A DNA stretch of 64,000 nt from the NCBI RefSeq assembly GCF_014851565.1, contig NZ_JACVAA010000001.1:620001-684000 (forward strand), written 5' to 3'. The position numbers and the translations under genes are program-made. The notes below the pieces were generated by a model, which did no database searches, was not told where the DNA came from, and saw nothing but the letters and a program-made list of their open reading frames with translations. Below, in pieces: positions 37,021 to 45,152 of this stretch (position 1 is the first letter of the stretch; every line of letters begins with the position of its first letter). Source of the DNA: Pseudomonas sp. PDM15. Lineage in GTDB: Bacteria; Pseudomonadota; Gammaproteobacteria; Pseudomonadales; Pseudomonadaceae.

Positions 37021-37671
37021 ATGAGCCTGACAATGGAAGCGGTGCTGCAGCGGGCGCGCCCTGTGCTGCCGGTGCTGGTGATCGAGGATTGCGAGCTGGC
37101 GGTGGATATGGCGCGCGCGCTGCACGCCGGCGGCATCAGCGTGCTCGAGGTGACGCTGCGCACGCCGCGCGCGCTGGACGCTCTGTCGGCGATCCGCCAG
37201 GCGCTACCGGAGCTGCTGGTGGGCGCCGGCACGGTGATCCACGCCGAGCAGTTCCAGGAGGCCCGCGATGCCGGCGCCCAGTTCACCGTAAGCCCGGGCT
37301 GCACGGAGCGTCTGGCCGCTGCCGCGGAAGACTCCGGCCTGCCGTACCTGCCGGCGGTGATGACGCCCTCGGAAGTGCTGCTGGCGCTGGAATATGGTTA
37401 CCGCTCGCTCAAGCTGTTCCCGGCCAACGGCAACACCAGCGTCAAGATGCTCAAGAGTTTCAAGGGGCCGTTCACCGGCATTCGCTTCTGCCCGACTGGT
37501 GGCATCACCGCGGACAATCTGCTGAGCTTCCTGCGCCTGCCCAACGTGGCCTGCGTCGGCGGCACCTGGATTGCCCCGGACAACCTGATCCGCGCCCGCG
37601 CCTGGGATCAGATCACTCAGCTGGCCAGCGAGGCCTGCGACCTGGCGGCCAGTCTGGAGGTCAAATCGTGA
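37021..37671 (+). CDS. eda: 2-dehydro-3-deoxy-6-phosphogluconate aldolase (KDPG/KHG aldolase)
   Basis: This 216-residue class I aldolase has Glu43 in Leu-Glu-Val-Thr-Leu-Arg-Thr and the Schiff-base Lys131 in Leu-Lys-Leu-Phe-Pro-Ala. The phosphate-binding Pro-Thr-Gly-Gly-Ile motif is near residue 159. It cleaves KDPG to pyruvate and glyceraldehyde-3-phosphate at the end of the Entner-Doudoroff pathway. Unlike classical loci it is not next to edd, zwf or pgl, so this may be a second copy. It overlaps the thioesterase gene by 4 bp (GTGA). The ribosome site is GAGGGGG at 37006-37012. Confidence 0.93.
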   Translation: MSLTMEAVLQRARPVLPVLVIEDCELAVDMARALHAGGISVLEVTLRTPRALDALSAIRQALPELLVGAGTVIHAEQFQEARDAGAQFTVSPGCTERLAAAAEDSGLPYLPAVMTPSEVLLALEYGYRSLKLFPANGNTSVKMLKSFKGPFTGIRFCPTGGITADNLLSFLRLPNVACVGGTWIAPDNLIRARAWDQITQLASEACDLAASLEVKS

Positions 37672-38117
37672 GTTGGGATCTGCCGCAGCCGTTCGTGATC
37701 GACCTGCAAGTCACCGCCGAGGATATCGACGGTCTGGGCCACGCCAACAACGCGGTCTATGTCAGCTGGCTGGAGCGCTGCGCCTGGCGCCATTCGCAAC
37801 ACCTGGGCCTGGACCTGGCCGAGTACCGCCGCATGGATCGGGCCATGGCTGTGCTGCGGCATGAGATCGACTATCTGGCCAGCGCCTACGAGGGCGAGGA
37901 GCTGCAGATGGCCACCTGGATCGTCGAGTCCGACCACAAGCTGAAGATGACCCGGCGCTTCCAGCTGTGGCGCCCGGTCGATGCCTGCAGCCTGCTGCGC
38001 GCGCAGACCACCTTCGTCTGCATCGAGCTGTCCAGCGGCAAGCCCAAGCGCATGCCGCCGGAGTTCGTCGAAGGCTACGGCCAGGCGCTGTTGGAGCCCT
38101 ATCCGCTGCAGCTCTAG
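37668..38117 (+). CDS. Hotdog-fold acyl-CoA thioesterase (4HBT family)
   Basis: This 149-residue protein has the YbgC/4-hydroxybenzoyl-CoA thioesterase pattern. Asp-Gly-Leu-Gly-His-Ala-Asn-Asn-Ala-Val-Tyr-Val-Ser-Trp-Leu-Glu (about 22-37) carries the usual catalytic Asn/Tyr/Glu region. It hydrolyses acyl-CoA thioesters in the cytosol; chain-length preference is unknown. It begins with GTG in the eda stop and ends at CTAG 38114-38117, shared with the convergent small exported-protein gene. Confidence 0.9.
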   Translation: MSWDLPQPFVIDLQVTAEDIDGLGHANNAVYVSWLERCAWRHSQHLGLDLAEYRRMDRAMAVLRHEIDYLASAYEGEELQMATWIVESDHKLKMTRRFQLWRPVDACSLLRAQTTFVCIELSSGKPKRMPPEFVEGYGQALLEPYPLQL

Positions 38118-38509
38118 TTGAGCAAGGGCGCGAGGAATACCTGCCCCGGCTCGACCATGACCGCGAATTGCCGGGTCTCGCCCGAGCCGAGCAGTATCGA
38201 TTGTTCTGAGTCAGGCCCGCGACCGCCGCAGTAGCCGGCCGAGGAAATGGCCACCGCCACACTGAGTTGCCCGCTGGGCAGATCGAGGCTGGTGCGCTCG
38301 CCCGGTCCCAGTTTTGCCACCACCTGCTGATTGACGTACAGCTCCACGTCGCAGGCGTTCGGCGCGTTGTTGTCGCGGCTGAAGATCAGCCGTCCCGGGC
38401 CGCCGGGCGCAGGGTCAGGCGGCACGACCTGCACCCCGCGCGGCAGGGTTTCGGCGGCCTGGGCCAGGCCGCAGGCCAGGCAGAAGGCGATGAGCGAGCG
38501 CAGTAGCAT
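38114..38509 (-). CDS. Small exported protein, function unknown
   Basis: This 131-residue protein has a Sec signal peptide (residues 1-19, ending Leu-Ala-Gln-Ala). The mature domain of about 112 residues is predicted beta-rich, with the pattern Leu-Tyr-Val-Asn-Gln-Gln-Val-Val-Ala-Lys-Leu-Gly-Pro-Gly-Glu-Arg (about 57-72), reminiscent of small periplasmic beta-sandwich proteins of the DUF2846 type. That link is weak. Two cysteines in the mature part could form a disulfide. It converges with the thioesterase gene on a shared CTAG. Confidence 0.78.
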   Translation of the reverse strand: MLLRSLIAFCLACGLAQAAETLPRGVQVVPPDPAPGGPGRLIFSRDNNAPNACDVELYVNQQVVAKLGPGERTSLDLPSGQLSVAVAISSAGYCGGRGPDSEQSILLGSGETRQFAVMVEPGQVFLAPLLN

Positions 38510-38603
38510 TGATGATTCTCCCTTTGGTCCGCTGCAGTGTGCACCATCTTGCGCCTTGCCGGCGTCGCCTTAAACTGTGCGCCCCGTTTTCCCGGACTTA
38601 CCC

Positions 38604-39572
38604 ATGCAAATCGCCTTGGCTCCCATGGAGGGGCTGGTCGACGAGATCCTGCGCGATGTGCTGACCCGAGTCGGCGGCATCGACTGGTGCGTCACCGAGT
38701 TCATTCGCGTCTGCGACCGCCTGCTGCCCGAGAGCGCCTACCACAAGCTGGCTCCGGAGCTGGCGGACGGCGCGCGCACGCGAGCCGGCACGCCGATGCG
38801 CGTGCAGCTGCTCGGCTCCGATCCGGCCTGCCTGGCGGACAATGCGGCCTTCGCCTGCAGCCTGGGCGCGCCGGTGATCGACCTCAACTTCGGTTGCCCG
38901 GCCAAGACGGTGAACAAGTCGCGCGGCGGCGCCGTGCTGCTCAAGGAGCCTGAGCTGCTGCACGCCATCCTGCGCGAGGTGCGCCGTGCGGTGCCGGCAC
39001 AGATTCCGGTGACTGCCAAGATGCGCCTGGGCTTCGACAGCCCGGATGGTGCCTTGGATTGTGCGCGGGCCCTGGTCGAGGGTGGTGCGGACCAGTTGGT
39101 GGTGCACGCGCGGACCAAGGTCGATGGCTACAAGCCGCCGGCGCATTGGGAGTGGGTGGCGCGGGTGCAGGACGTGGTCAAGGTGCCGGTGTACGCCAAT
39201 GGCGAAATCTGGACGGTCGAGGACTGGCAGCGTTGCCGCGAGGTCAGCGGCGCCGAGGACATCATGCTCGGCCGCGGCCTGGTCTCGCGCCCCGACCTGG
39301 CCCGGCAGATCGCCGCCGCTCGTGCCGGCCAGGAGGCCGTGCCGATGAGCTGGGACGAGCTGCTGCCGCTGCTGCAGGACTTCTGGCTGCAGGCCCGGCG
39401 CAAGCTGGCGCCGCGCTACGCGCCAGGGCGCCTCAAGCAGTGGCTGGCGATGCTCACCCGCAGCTACCCGGAGGCGGTGGCGCTGTTCGCCGTGGTGCGC
39501 CGTGAGAATGACTGCGAGCGCATCGACCAACTGCTCGGTGCTCCCGAGGCGGCCCTGGCGGAAAGTGCCTAG
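38604..39572 (+). CDS. dusC: tRNA-dihydrouridine(16) synthase DusC
   Basis: This 322-residue FMN-dependent enzyme reduces uridine 16 in the tRNA D-loop. The N-terminal Leu-Ala-Pro-Met-Glu-Gly and the catalytic Cys98 in [11 protein letters not shown] are as in DusC. Lys139 in Thr-Ala-Lys-Met-Arg-Leu-Gly and His169 in Val-His-Ala-Arg-Thr complete the active site. ATG 38604 is chosen over GTG 38577 because the family N-terminus begins there. The stop is in CTAG 39569-39572, shared with the convergent SDR gene. Confidence 0.95.
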   Translation: MQIALAPMEGLVDEILRDVLTRVGGIDWCVTEFIRVCDRLLPESAYHKLAPELADGARTRAGTPMRVQLLGSDPACLADNAAFACSLGAPVIDLNFGCPAKTVNKSRGGAVLLKEPELLHAILREVRRAVPAQIPVTAKMRLGFDSPDGALDCARALVEGGADQLVVHARTKVDGYKPPAHWEWVARVQDVVKVPVYANGEIWTVEDWQRCREVSGAEDIMLGRGLVSRPDLARQIAAARAGQEAVPMSWDELLPLLQDFWLQARRKLAPRYAPGRLKQWLAMLTRSYPEAVALFAVVRRENDCERIDQLLGAPEAALAESA

Positions 39573-40315
39573 CGCCCGCCGCTGACATCGATAAAGGTCC
39601 CGGTGCAGTAGGACGATTGCTCAGACGCTAGCCACAGAATCGCCTCCGCCACTTCCAGAGCTTCGCCGCCGCGCTGCAGGGGCACGCTGCCCTTCAAGCG
39701 CTCGATACGCCCCGGCTCGCCACCGGCGGCGTGGATGTCCGTAGCGATCAGCCCTGGCCGCACCGCATTGACGCGAATGCCTTCGCCGGCCACCTCGCGG
39801 GCCAGGCCGATGGTCAGGCTGTCCACCGCGCCCTTGGCCGCCGCGTAGTCGATGTATTCGTTGGGCGAGCCGAGGCGGGCGGCCATGGACGAGACGTTGA
39901 CGATGGTGCCGCCGTCGCCGCCATGCCGGCTGGACATGCGCTTGACCGCCTCGCGGCAGCACAGGAAGGCGCCGATCACATTGGTGGCCAGCACGCGCTG
40001 CCAGCGCGCCACGTCCATCTGCTCCAGGCGCATCTGTGCTTCCAGTATGCCGGCGTTGTTGATCAGCGCATCCAGGCGGCCGTAGTGCTCGTCCAGCTCG
40101 GCGAATAGGCGCAGCACGTCCGCTTCCTCTGCAATATCGGCCTGCACCGTGTGCGCCACGCCGCCGTGGGCGGTGATCTCGCGGGCCAGCGCCGCGGCTT
40201 CGTCCGCCCTGCTGCGGTAGTTGAGCTGCAGATGGTAGCCGCGCTGCGCCGCCAGGCGTGCGGTGGCGGCGCCAATGCCACGGCTGGCACCGCTGATCAG
40301 CATGACTTTGTGCAT
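39569..40315 (-). CDS. SDR-family oxidoreductase
   Basis: This 248-residue classical SDR has the cofactor loop Ser-Gly-Ala-Ser-Arg-Gly-Ile-Gly (about 7-14), Asn-Asn-Ala-Gly near 86-89, catalytic Ser near 143, Tyr near 156 (Tyr-Ala-Ala-Ala-Lys) and Lys160. The C-terminus ends Asp-Val-Ser-Gly-Gly-Arg, typical of glucose-dehydrogenase-like and FabG-like SDRs. Substrate unknown. ATG 40315 has AGGGGAGA upstream; an in-frame codon at 40354 would run into the ibpA promoter. It is divergent from ibpA, whose sigma-32 -35 box overlaps this gene's ribosome binding site. Confidence 0.9.
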   Translation of the reverse strand: MHKVMLISGASRGIGAATARLAAQRGYHLQLNYRSRADEAAALAREITAHGGVAHTVQADIAEEADVLRLFAELDEHYGRLDALINNAGILEAQMRLEQMDVARWQRVLATNVIGAFLCCREAVKRMSSRHGGDGGTIVNVSSMAARLGSPNEYIDYAAAKGAVDSLTIGLAREVAGEGIRVNAVRPGLIATDIHAAGGEPGRIERLKGSVPLQRGGEALEVAEAILWLASEQSSYCTGTFIDVSGGR

Positions 40316-40328
40316 GACAAATTCTCCC

Positions 40329-40356
40329 CTTGAAATCGAAAACGGGGCTCCCATCT
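40329..40356 (+). promoter_or_regulatory. Sigma-32 (RpoH) heat-shock promoter of ibpA
   Basis: CTTGAA (40329-40334), a 14-bp spacer and TCCCATCT (40349-40356) match the RpoH consensus CTTGAA-N13-15-CCCCATNT closely. The predicted start near 40363 leaves a leader of about 64 nt that folds as a ROSE-type thermometer. Confidence 0.8.
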
Positions 40357-40362
40357 ATGGCT

Positions 40363-40426
40363 TGCGGGATGCCGAAGTCGGGTCCTGCGATGAGACAACA
40401 CTTGCTGATTATTCAGGAGACGCAAC
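40363..40426 (+). promoter_or_regulatory. ROSE-type RNA thermometer in the ibpA leader
   Basis: The leader has an upstream GC hairpin (about 40364-40389) and a terminal hairpin in which TTGCT (40402-40406) faces the Shine-Dalgarno AGGAG (40415-40419) across an 8-nt loop. This is the defining ROSE feature: U(U/C)GCU paired to the SD with a G-G mismatch. Melting at heat-shock temperature would expose the site 7 nt before ATG 40427. Confidence 0.78.
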
Positions 40427-40876
40427 ATGAGCAACGTACTTTCCCTGGCCCCTCTGTTCCGCCAGTCCATCGGTTTCGACCGTTTCAACGATCTGTTCGA
40501 GTCGGCGCTGCGCAGCAGCGAGAACGGCAGTTCCTACCCGCCCTACAACGTCGAGAAGCATGGCGACGACCAGTACCGCATCGTAGTCGCGGCCGCCGGC
40601 TTCCGTGAAGACGACCTCGAGCTGCAGGTCGAGCGCGGTGTGCTGACCGTCACCGGCGGCAAGCGCGAACGCGCCGCTGAAAACGTCAGCTTCCTGCACC
40701 AGGGCATCGCCCAACGCGGCTTCAAGCTGTCGTTCCGCCTGGCCGACCATATCGAGGTCAAGGCGGCGGGGCTGGCCCACGGCCTGCTGAACATCGACCT
40801 GGTACGTATCGTGCCTGAAGAGGCCAAGGCCAAGCGCATCCCCATCGGTGGCGAGAAGCCGGCGCTGGAGGGCTGA
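40427..40876 (+). CDS. ibpA: Small heat-shock protein IbpA (Hsp20)
   Basis: This 149-residue protein has an alpha-crystallin domain (about 36-128), with Val-Ala-Ala-Ala-Gly-Phe-Arg-Glu-Asp-Asp-Leu-Glu-Leu and Gly-Val-Leu-Thr-Val-Thr-Gly visible. The C-terminal Arg-Ile-Pro-Ile is the Ile-x-Ile oligomerisation motif. It binds denatured proteins and hands them to DnaK/ClpB. Control is doubly heat-responsive: a sigma-32 promoter and a ROSE thermometer. A terminator follows at 40897. Confidence 0.95.
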   Translation: MSNVLSLAPLFRQSIGFDRFNDLFESALRSSENGSSYPPYNVEKHGDDQYRIVVAAAGFREDDLELQVERGVLTVTGGKRERAAENVSFLHQGIAQRGFKLSFRLADHIEVKAAGLAHGLLNIDLVRIVPEEAKAKRIPIGGEKPALEG

Positions 40877-40896
40877 TCGGTCGGTAGAGGAAAAGA

Positions 40897-40928
40897 GAAG
40901 GGCACCTGCGGGTGCCCTTCTTCATTTC
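40897..40928 (+). terminator. Terminator of ibpA
   Basis: GAAGGGCACC and GGTGCCCTTC form a perfect 10-bp stem with loop TGCG, followed by TTCATTTC. Confidence 0.88.
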
Positions 40929-41073
40929 AGAATCTGCTCACGATCTTGCGAGCTAGAGAAAACAAGGCAAGAGCAGCTGAGGAAGCGCAGTTTACGAGTG
41001 GTAAATGAGCATTCCGAAGCTGCTTTTAACGCAGCTTTTTTCCGACGCGCAGCAGGTTGTGGGCAGGTTCTTA
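40929..41073. repeat. MITE-like 145-bp element with terminal inverted repeats
   Basis: The left end (AGAATCTGCTCACGATCTTGC from 40929) and the reverse complement of the right end (AAGAACCTGCCCACAACCTGC up to 41073) match at about 17 of 22 positions, so the stretch has terminal inverted repeats. Inside are two hairpins: TTTAC/GTAAA around 40991-41005, and AAGCTGC (41017-41023) with GCAGCTT (41031-41037) followed by T residues. Base composition is lower in GC than the neighbours. No ORF is supported. The right terminus contributes the TAA stop of the adjacent c-di-GMP gene. I believe similar blocks occur elsewhere in Pseudomonas genomes, but I could not search. Confidence 0.6.
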
Positions 41074-43983
41074 GGCGCGGCGGCTGGCCAGCAGCAGATC
41101 GTGGAACTCCAGCAGCGGCACCGGCTTGCTGAACAGGTAGCCCTGGTACTGATGGCAGCCCTGCTGCAGGAGGAACTCCAGCTGCTCGGGTTGTTCCACG
41201 CCTTCGGCGATCACCGCCAGGTTGAGGCTGCGGGCCATGGCGACTATGGCGCGGATGATCTCGGCGTCGTTGGGGTCGGTGGTGGCGTCGCGCACGAACG
41301 ACTGGTCGATCTTCAACACATCCACCGGTAGCCGCTTGAGATAGGTCAGTGAGCTGTAGCCGGTGCCGAAGTCGTCCATGGCGAAGCTGATGCCGAGCTT
41401 CTTCAGGCGATGCATCTTGGCGATGGTGTCGTCCAGGTTGTGGATGACGATGCCTTCGGTGATCTCCAGCTTGAGCATGCTGGCCGGCAGCTGGCTCTGT
41501 TCCAGGCAACGCTCCACACGCTCGACGAAGTCGTTCTGGCGGAATTGCCGTGGGCTGATGTTGACGCACAGCTGGAAGGCTTCGCGGCGCACCAGGCCGT
41601 CGCGCATCAGGCGTGCACCGGCATGGCAGGCTTCGCTGAGTACCCAGGCGCCGGCTTCGAGGATCAGCCCGCTTTCTTCCAGTACCTGGATGAACTGCGC
41701 CGGCGACTGCGGGCCGAGGGTCGGGTGGCTCCAGCGCAGCAGGGCTTCGCTGCCGATCACGCTGCCATCGCGGGCATCGACCTGGGGCTGGAAGTACAGC
41801 TCGAACTCGCCCCGGGCCAGGGCCATGCGCAGGTCGCTCTCCAGGCGCAGGCGCTCGCTGGCGGCTTCCTGCATGGCCTTGCGGAACAGCTGGATGGTGT
41901 TGCGGCCGGAGTCTTTGGCCCGGTATAGGGCGATATCGGCGCGCTTGAGCAGATCGGTAGGGTTGTCGCCGTGGTCCGGCACCAGGGCGATGCCGATGCT
42001 GGGTGTCACCTGCAGGCGGTGGCCGTCCAGCAGCATCGGCTCGGCCAGCAGGCCGCGCAGCTTCTCCGCCACCTGGCGGACCTGGCGGGTGACCTCGGAG
42101 CGGGCGCCTTCCAAGCCGGAAATCAGCACCACGAACTCGTCGCCGCCCAGGCGTGCCACCGTGTCCTCCAGGCGCACGCTGGCTTCCAGGCGCGCGGTGA
42201 CCATCTTCAGCACGGCGTCGCCGACCGGGTGGCCGAGCGAGTCGTTGATGTGCTTGAAGTGGTCCAGATCGAGGAACAGCAGGGCGCCGTGCAGGTTGTG
42301 GCGCTTGAGCAGGGCGATCTGCTGGGTCAGTCGGTCCATCAGCAGCGCGCGGTTGGGCAGGTTGGTCAGCGGGTCGTGGTAGGCCAGGTGGCGCACCTGA
42401 GCCTGGGCCTCTTTCAGCTCGCTGATATCGCGGGCGTTGAGCAGTAGACACGGCGTGTTGTTCAGTTCGATCGGCTCGACAGAGACCTCGACCAGGCGAA
42501 TGCTGCCGTCGCGGTGCTGGCCGTGCATTTCCAGATGATAGGCGCGGCCTTCCTTGAGGATGGTCTCGACCATCCGCGTACGCTCTTCCGGGTAGGCCCA
42601 GACGTTCAGGTCCTTCGAGCTGCGGCCTATGACTTCTTCCGGGCGGTAGCCGGTGAGACGGCAGAAGCCTTCATTGACTTCGATATAGCGGCCGCTATCG
42701 CGCTCGGTGATGGTGATGGCGTCGGGGCTGGAGTGGAACGCCTTGGCGAACTTCTCCTGGCTGGCCTTGAGCGCCGCCTCGGCGGCCTGACGCTCGGTGA
42801 TGTCGCGGAAGGTGGTGGTGATGCACAGCTGGCGGTCGACGCGGATGAAGCGGCTGGAGATCACGCAGGCCAGCTCGCGGCCCTCCTTGGTGCGGTAGCG
42901 TGCCTCCTCGTTGCTCAGGCCCTGGCTGCGGTTGAGCTTGGCGAACAGCAGGTCGCGCTGGCTCTCGTCGACCCAGAAGCCCAGCTCCGGCGCGCTGCGT
43001 CCGACGATTTCCTTGGGCTGCCAGCCGAAGGTCTGGCTGAAGCTGGGGTTGACCTCGATGAACACGCCGTCGCGGATGCGGGTCACGCAGATCGGGTCGG
43101 GGCTGGCCTGGAACAGGGTGACGAACTTCTCCTCGGATGCGGCCAGGCGCTGCTCGCGCTGCACCCGCTCGGTGATATCCATGAGGATGCCGGCCATGCG
43201 CACTGGCGCGCCCTGGCTGTCGCGATAGAGTTTGGCGGTGCTCTCCAGGTAGCGCATGTCGCCGCTGTCCAGGCGGGTGCGGTAGGTCACCTGATAGTCG
43301 CGCTGCACGCCTTCCACCGCATCGCGGTAGGCCTTGCGCATGACCTTGCGGTCTTCCTCGGGTACATGCTGGAAGAAGCCGATGAATTCGCCGTGATAAG
43401 GCTCGGCGGGCAGGCCGTGCAGGCTGGCGGCGCGCTCGGAGCCGTAGAGCATGTCGCTGGGGATGTGCCAGTCCCAGGTGCCCAGGTTGGCCGACTCCAA
43501 GGCGAGGGTCAGGCGTTCCTGGCTGTCGCGCAGGGCCTGTTCCTGCTCCTGCTGTTCGGTGATTTCGCGGATGACGCCGAACACCCGCTTGCGTCCGTTG
43601 GCGTCCAGCTGTGGGCGGCCGCTGATCTCCAGCCAGTGCAGGCTGCCGTCGGGCCAGCGGATGCGGTGGCGCAGGGCATCCGGAATCGGCTTGCCGTCCA
43701 GCACCTGCTGGAACAGGCGCTGGACCATGGCACGGTCTTCCTCGGGGATCAGCTTGATGTAGTCGACCCGTTGCTCCAGCGGGTGATTGGGGTCCAGGCC
43801 GAACAGAGCCTGGGCGCCGCGCGACCAGTTGACCTTGCCGCTTTCTATATCCCAGTACCAGGCTCCCAGGTGCGCGCCGGTGAGGGCAGCGAGCAGGCGC
43901 GGGGCGTCCTGCCAGGTCTTCTCGAACTCGGCGGGGTCCAGGGCTGGGATGAAGGGGAAGGGCGGCAGCTTCGGTTTGGACAT
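41071..43983 (-). CDS. PAS-PAS-PAS-PAS-GGDEF-EAL cyclic-di-GMP protein
   Basis: This 970-residue cytosolic protein has four PAS/PAC modules (about 30-150, 155-280, 290-410, 415-535), a GGDEF domain with intact Gly-Gly-Asp-Glu-Phe at 613-617 and an I-site Arg-Leu-Glu-Asp at 604-607. The EAL domain has Glu-Ala-Leu at 746-748 and the downstream Asp-Asp-Phe-Gly-Thr-Gly-Tyr-Ser loop. Both synthase and phosphodiesterase sites look competent; in such hybrids one usually dominates and PAS ligands tune it. No transmembrane helix is seen. ATG 43983 is chosen; an in-frame codon at 44052 would add 23 basic, unlikely residues. The TAA stop lies in the repeat element at 40929-41073. Confidence 0.93.
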   Translation of the reverse strand: MSKPKLPPFPFIPALDPAEFEKTWQDAPRLLAALTGAHLGAWYWDIESGKVNWSRGAQALFGLDPNHPLEQRVDYIKLIPEEDRAMVQRLFQQVLDGKPIPDALRHRIRWPDGSLHWLEISGRPQLDANGRKRVFGVIREITEQQEQEQALRDSQERLTLALESANLGTWDWHIPSDMLYGSERAASLHGLPAEPYHGEFIGFFQHVPEEDRKVMRKAYRDAVEGVQRDYQVTYRTRLDSGDMRYLESTAKLYRDSQGAPVRMAGILMDITERVQREQRLAASEEKFVTLFQASPDPICVTRIRDGVFIEVNPSFSQTFGWQPKEIVGRSAPELGFWVDESQRDLLFAKLNRSQGLSNEEARYRTKEGRELACVISSRFIRVDRQLCITTTFRDITERQAAEAALKASQEKFAKAFHSSPDAITITERDSGRYIEVNEGFCRLTGYRPEEVIGRSSKDLNVWAYPEERTRMVETILKEGRAYHLEMHGQHRDGSIRLVEVSVEPIELNNTPCLLLNARDISELKEAQAQVRHLAYHDPLTNLPNRALLMDRLTQQIALLKRHNLHGALLFLDLDHFKHINDSLGHPVGDAVLKMVTARLEASVRLEDTVARLGGDEFVVLISGLEGARSEVTRQVRQVAEKLRGLLAEPMLLDGHRLQVTPSIGIALVPDHGDNPTDLLKRADIALYRAKDSGRNTIQLFRKAMQEAASERLRLESDLRMALARGEFELYFQPQVDARDGSVIGSEALLRWSHPTLGPQSPAQFIQVLEESGLILEAGAWVLSEACHAGARLMRDGLVRREAFQLCVNISPRQFRQNDFVERVERCLEQSQLPASMLKLEITEGIVIHNLDDTIAKMHRLKKLGISFAMDDFGTGYSSLTYLKRLPVDVLKIDQSFVRDATTDPNDAEIIRAIVAMARSLNLAVIAEGVEQPEQLEFLLQQGCHQYQGYLFSKPVPLLEFHDLLLASRRA

Positions 43984-44099
43984 CGCATTTCTCGTCCGGC
44001 GCTCGGCACGACATGGCCGCCTGGTGGAAAGGGGCGTTGTAGAGGCATGCAAGCGTGTTTTCTTATCGTTATGCCGTCACGTTAGCCGTTGATCCGGCC

Positions 44100-44978
44100 T
44101 CAAGGCAAGCGACGCTGTTCGTCGAGCAGAGCCATAAAGGCTTTGGCCGCGTTGGAGAGGGTTCGTTCCTTATGCAGGATGTAGCCGAGCCGGCGCTGCA
44201 GCTGGATGCCCGGCAGCGGCAGGCGCACCACCTGGTCGTCGAGCATGGTGCGCGGCAGCACGCTCCAGGCCAGGCCGATGGAGACCATCATCTTGATCGT
44301 CTCCAGGTAGTTGGTGCTCATGCCGATATTGGGCGTCAGCCCCTGGGCGGCGAACAGGTTGTTGACGATGTGGTGGGTGAAGGTGTTGCCACCGGGGAAT
44401 ACCGCCGGGTGCAGCGCCACGTCGGCCAGGGTCACAGCGCCGTTGCGTGCCAGCGGGTGCTCGGGGGCGGCGACGAAATCCAGCGGGTCGTCCCACACCG
44501 GCACCGCGTGCACCGGCTCGCGGCTCTCCGGCGCCAGGGTGATCACCGCCAGCTCGGCGCGGCCGTGAAGAATCTCCTCGTAGGCCACCTCCGAGTCGAG
44601 GAACTGAATATCCAGCGCCACCTGCGAATAGCAGCGGGTAAAGGCGCGCAGCAGTGGCGGCAGGCGATGCAGGCCGATGTGGTGGCTGGTGGCCAGGGTC
44701 AGGCGGCCGCTGACTTCGCCGTTGAGGTTGGTCAGCGCGCGGCGCGTGTCGTCCAGCACGCCGAGGATCTGGTACGCGCGCGGCAGTAGGGCGCGGCCGG
44801 CCTCCGTCAGGTTCACCTCGCGGCCCAGGCGGTCGAACAGGCGTACGTCGAGTTGCTGTTCCAGGCCGGCGATGCGCTTGCTCACCGCCGGCTGGGTCAG
44901 GTGCAGGCGCTCGGCGGCCTCGGAAAAACTGCCGGTCTCGGCGATGGCGATAAAGGCATTGAGGTTGGCCAGGTCCAC
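44100..44978 (-). CDS. LysR-family transcriptional regulator, divergent from leuC
   Basis: This 292-residue LysR protein has a helix-turn-helix at about 14-40 (Ser-Phe-Ser-Glu-Ala-Ala-Glu-Arg-Leu-His-Leu-Thr-Gln-Pro-Ala-Val-Ser-Lys-Arg) and a complete effector domain. It starts with GTG 44978, preceded by GGAG. It is divergent from leuC across 174 bp that contain several palindromes, so it probably regulates the leuCDB genes in response to a leucine-pathway metabolite. That role is inferred from position and is common in Pseudomonas. Confidence 0.9.
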   Translation of the reverse strand: MDLANLNAFIAIAETGSFSEAAERLHLTQPAVSKRIAGLEQQLDVRLFDRLGREVNLTEAGRALLPRAYQILGVLDDTRRALTNLNGEVSGRLTLATSHHIGLHRLPPLLRAFTRCYSQVALDIQFLDSEVAYEEILHGRAELAVITLAPESREPVHAVPVWDDPLDFVAAPEHPLARNGAVTLADVALHPAVFPGGNTFTHHIVNNLFAAQGLTPNIGMSTNYLETIKMMVSIGLAWSVLPRTMLDDQVVRLPLPGIQLQRRLGYILHKERTLSNAAKAFMALLDEQRRLP

Positions 44979-45006
44979 GGTTGCTCCGGCGGTGAGGAAT
45001 TTCGCC

Positions 45007-45117
45007 GGTTATAACCCATTGCATTCCACTCAGGAATGATTCGAATAAAAAATATGAATTGGAGTTATTCGAGCCAAGTCCCTAGGATCGCCACATCAGC
45101 AGAAGGGTTATAAGCCC
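45007..45117. promoter_or_regulatory. Divergent control region of the LysR gene and leuC
   Basis: Several symmetrical sites are visible: the perfect palindrome GGTTATAACC (45007-45016), an inverted repeat TCGAATAA (45041-45048) / TTATTCGA (45065-45072) with a 16-bp gap, and a near-copy of the first palindrome, GGGTTATAAGCCC (45105-45117). The region is AT-rich compared with its neighbours. These are candidate LysR sites. No leader peptide or attenuator was found. Confidence 0.45.
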
Positions 45118-45152
45118 TCGCACCGCACATGACCTGATCGAGGACATAGCAG

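Noticed and set aside
41017..41044. Hairpin with T run as the terminator of the PAS-GGDEF-EAL gene
   Set aside because: The T run is on the plus strand, downstream of ibpA, while that gene is on the minus strand; the hairpin belongs to the 145-bp element.
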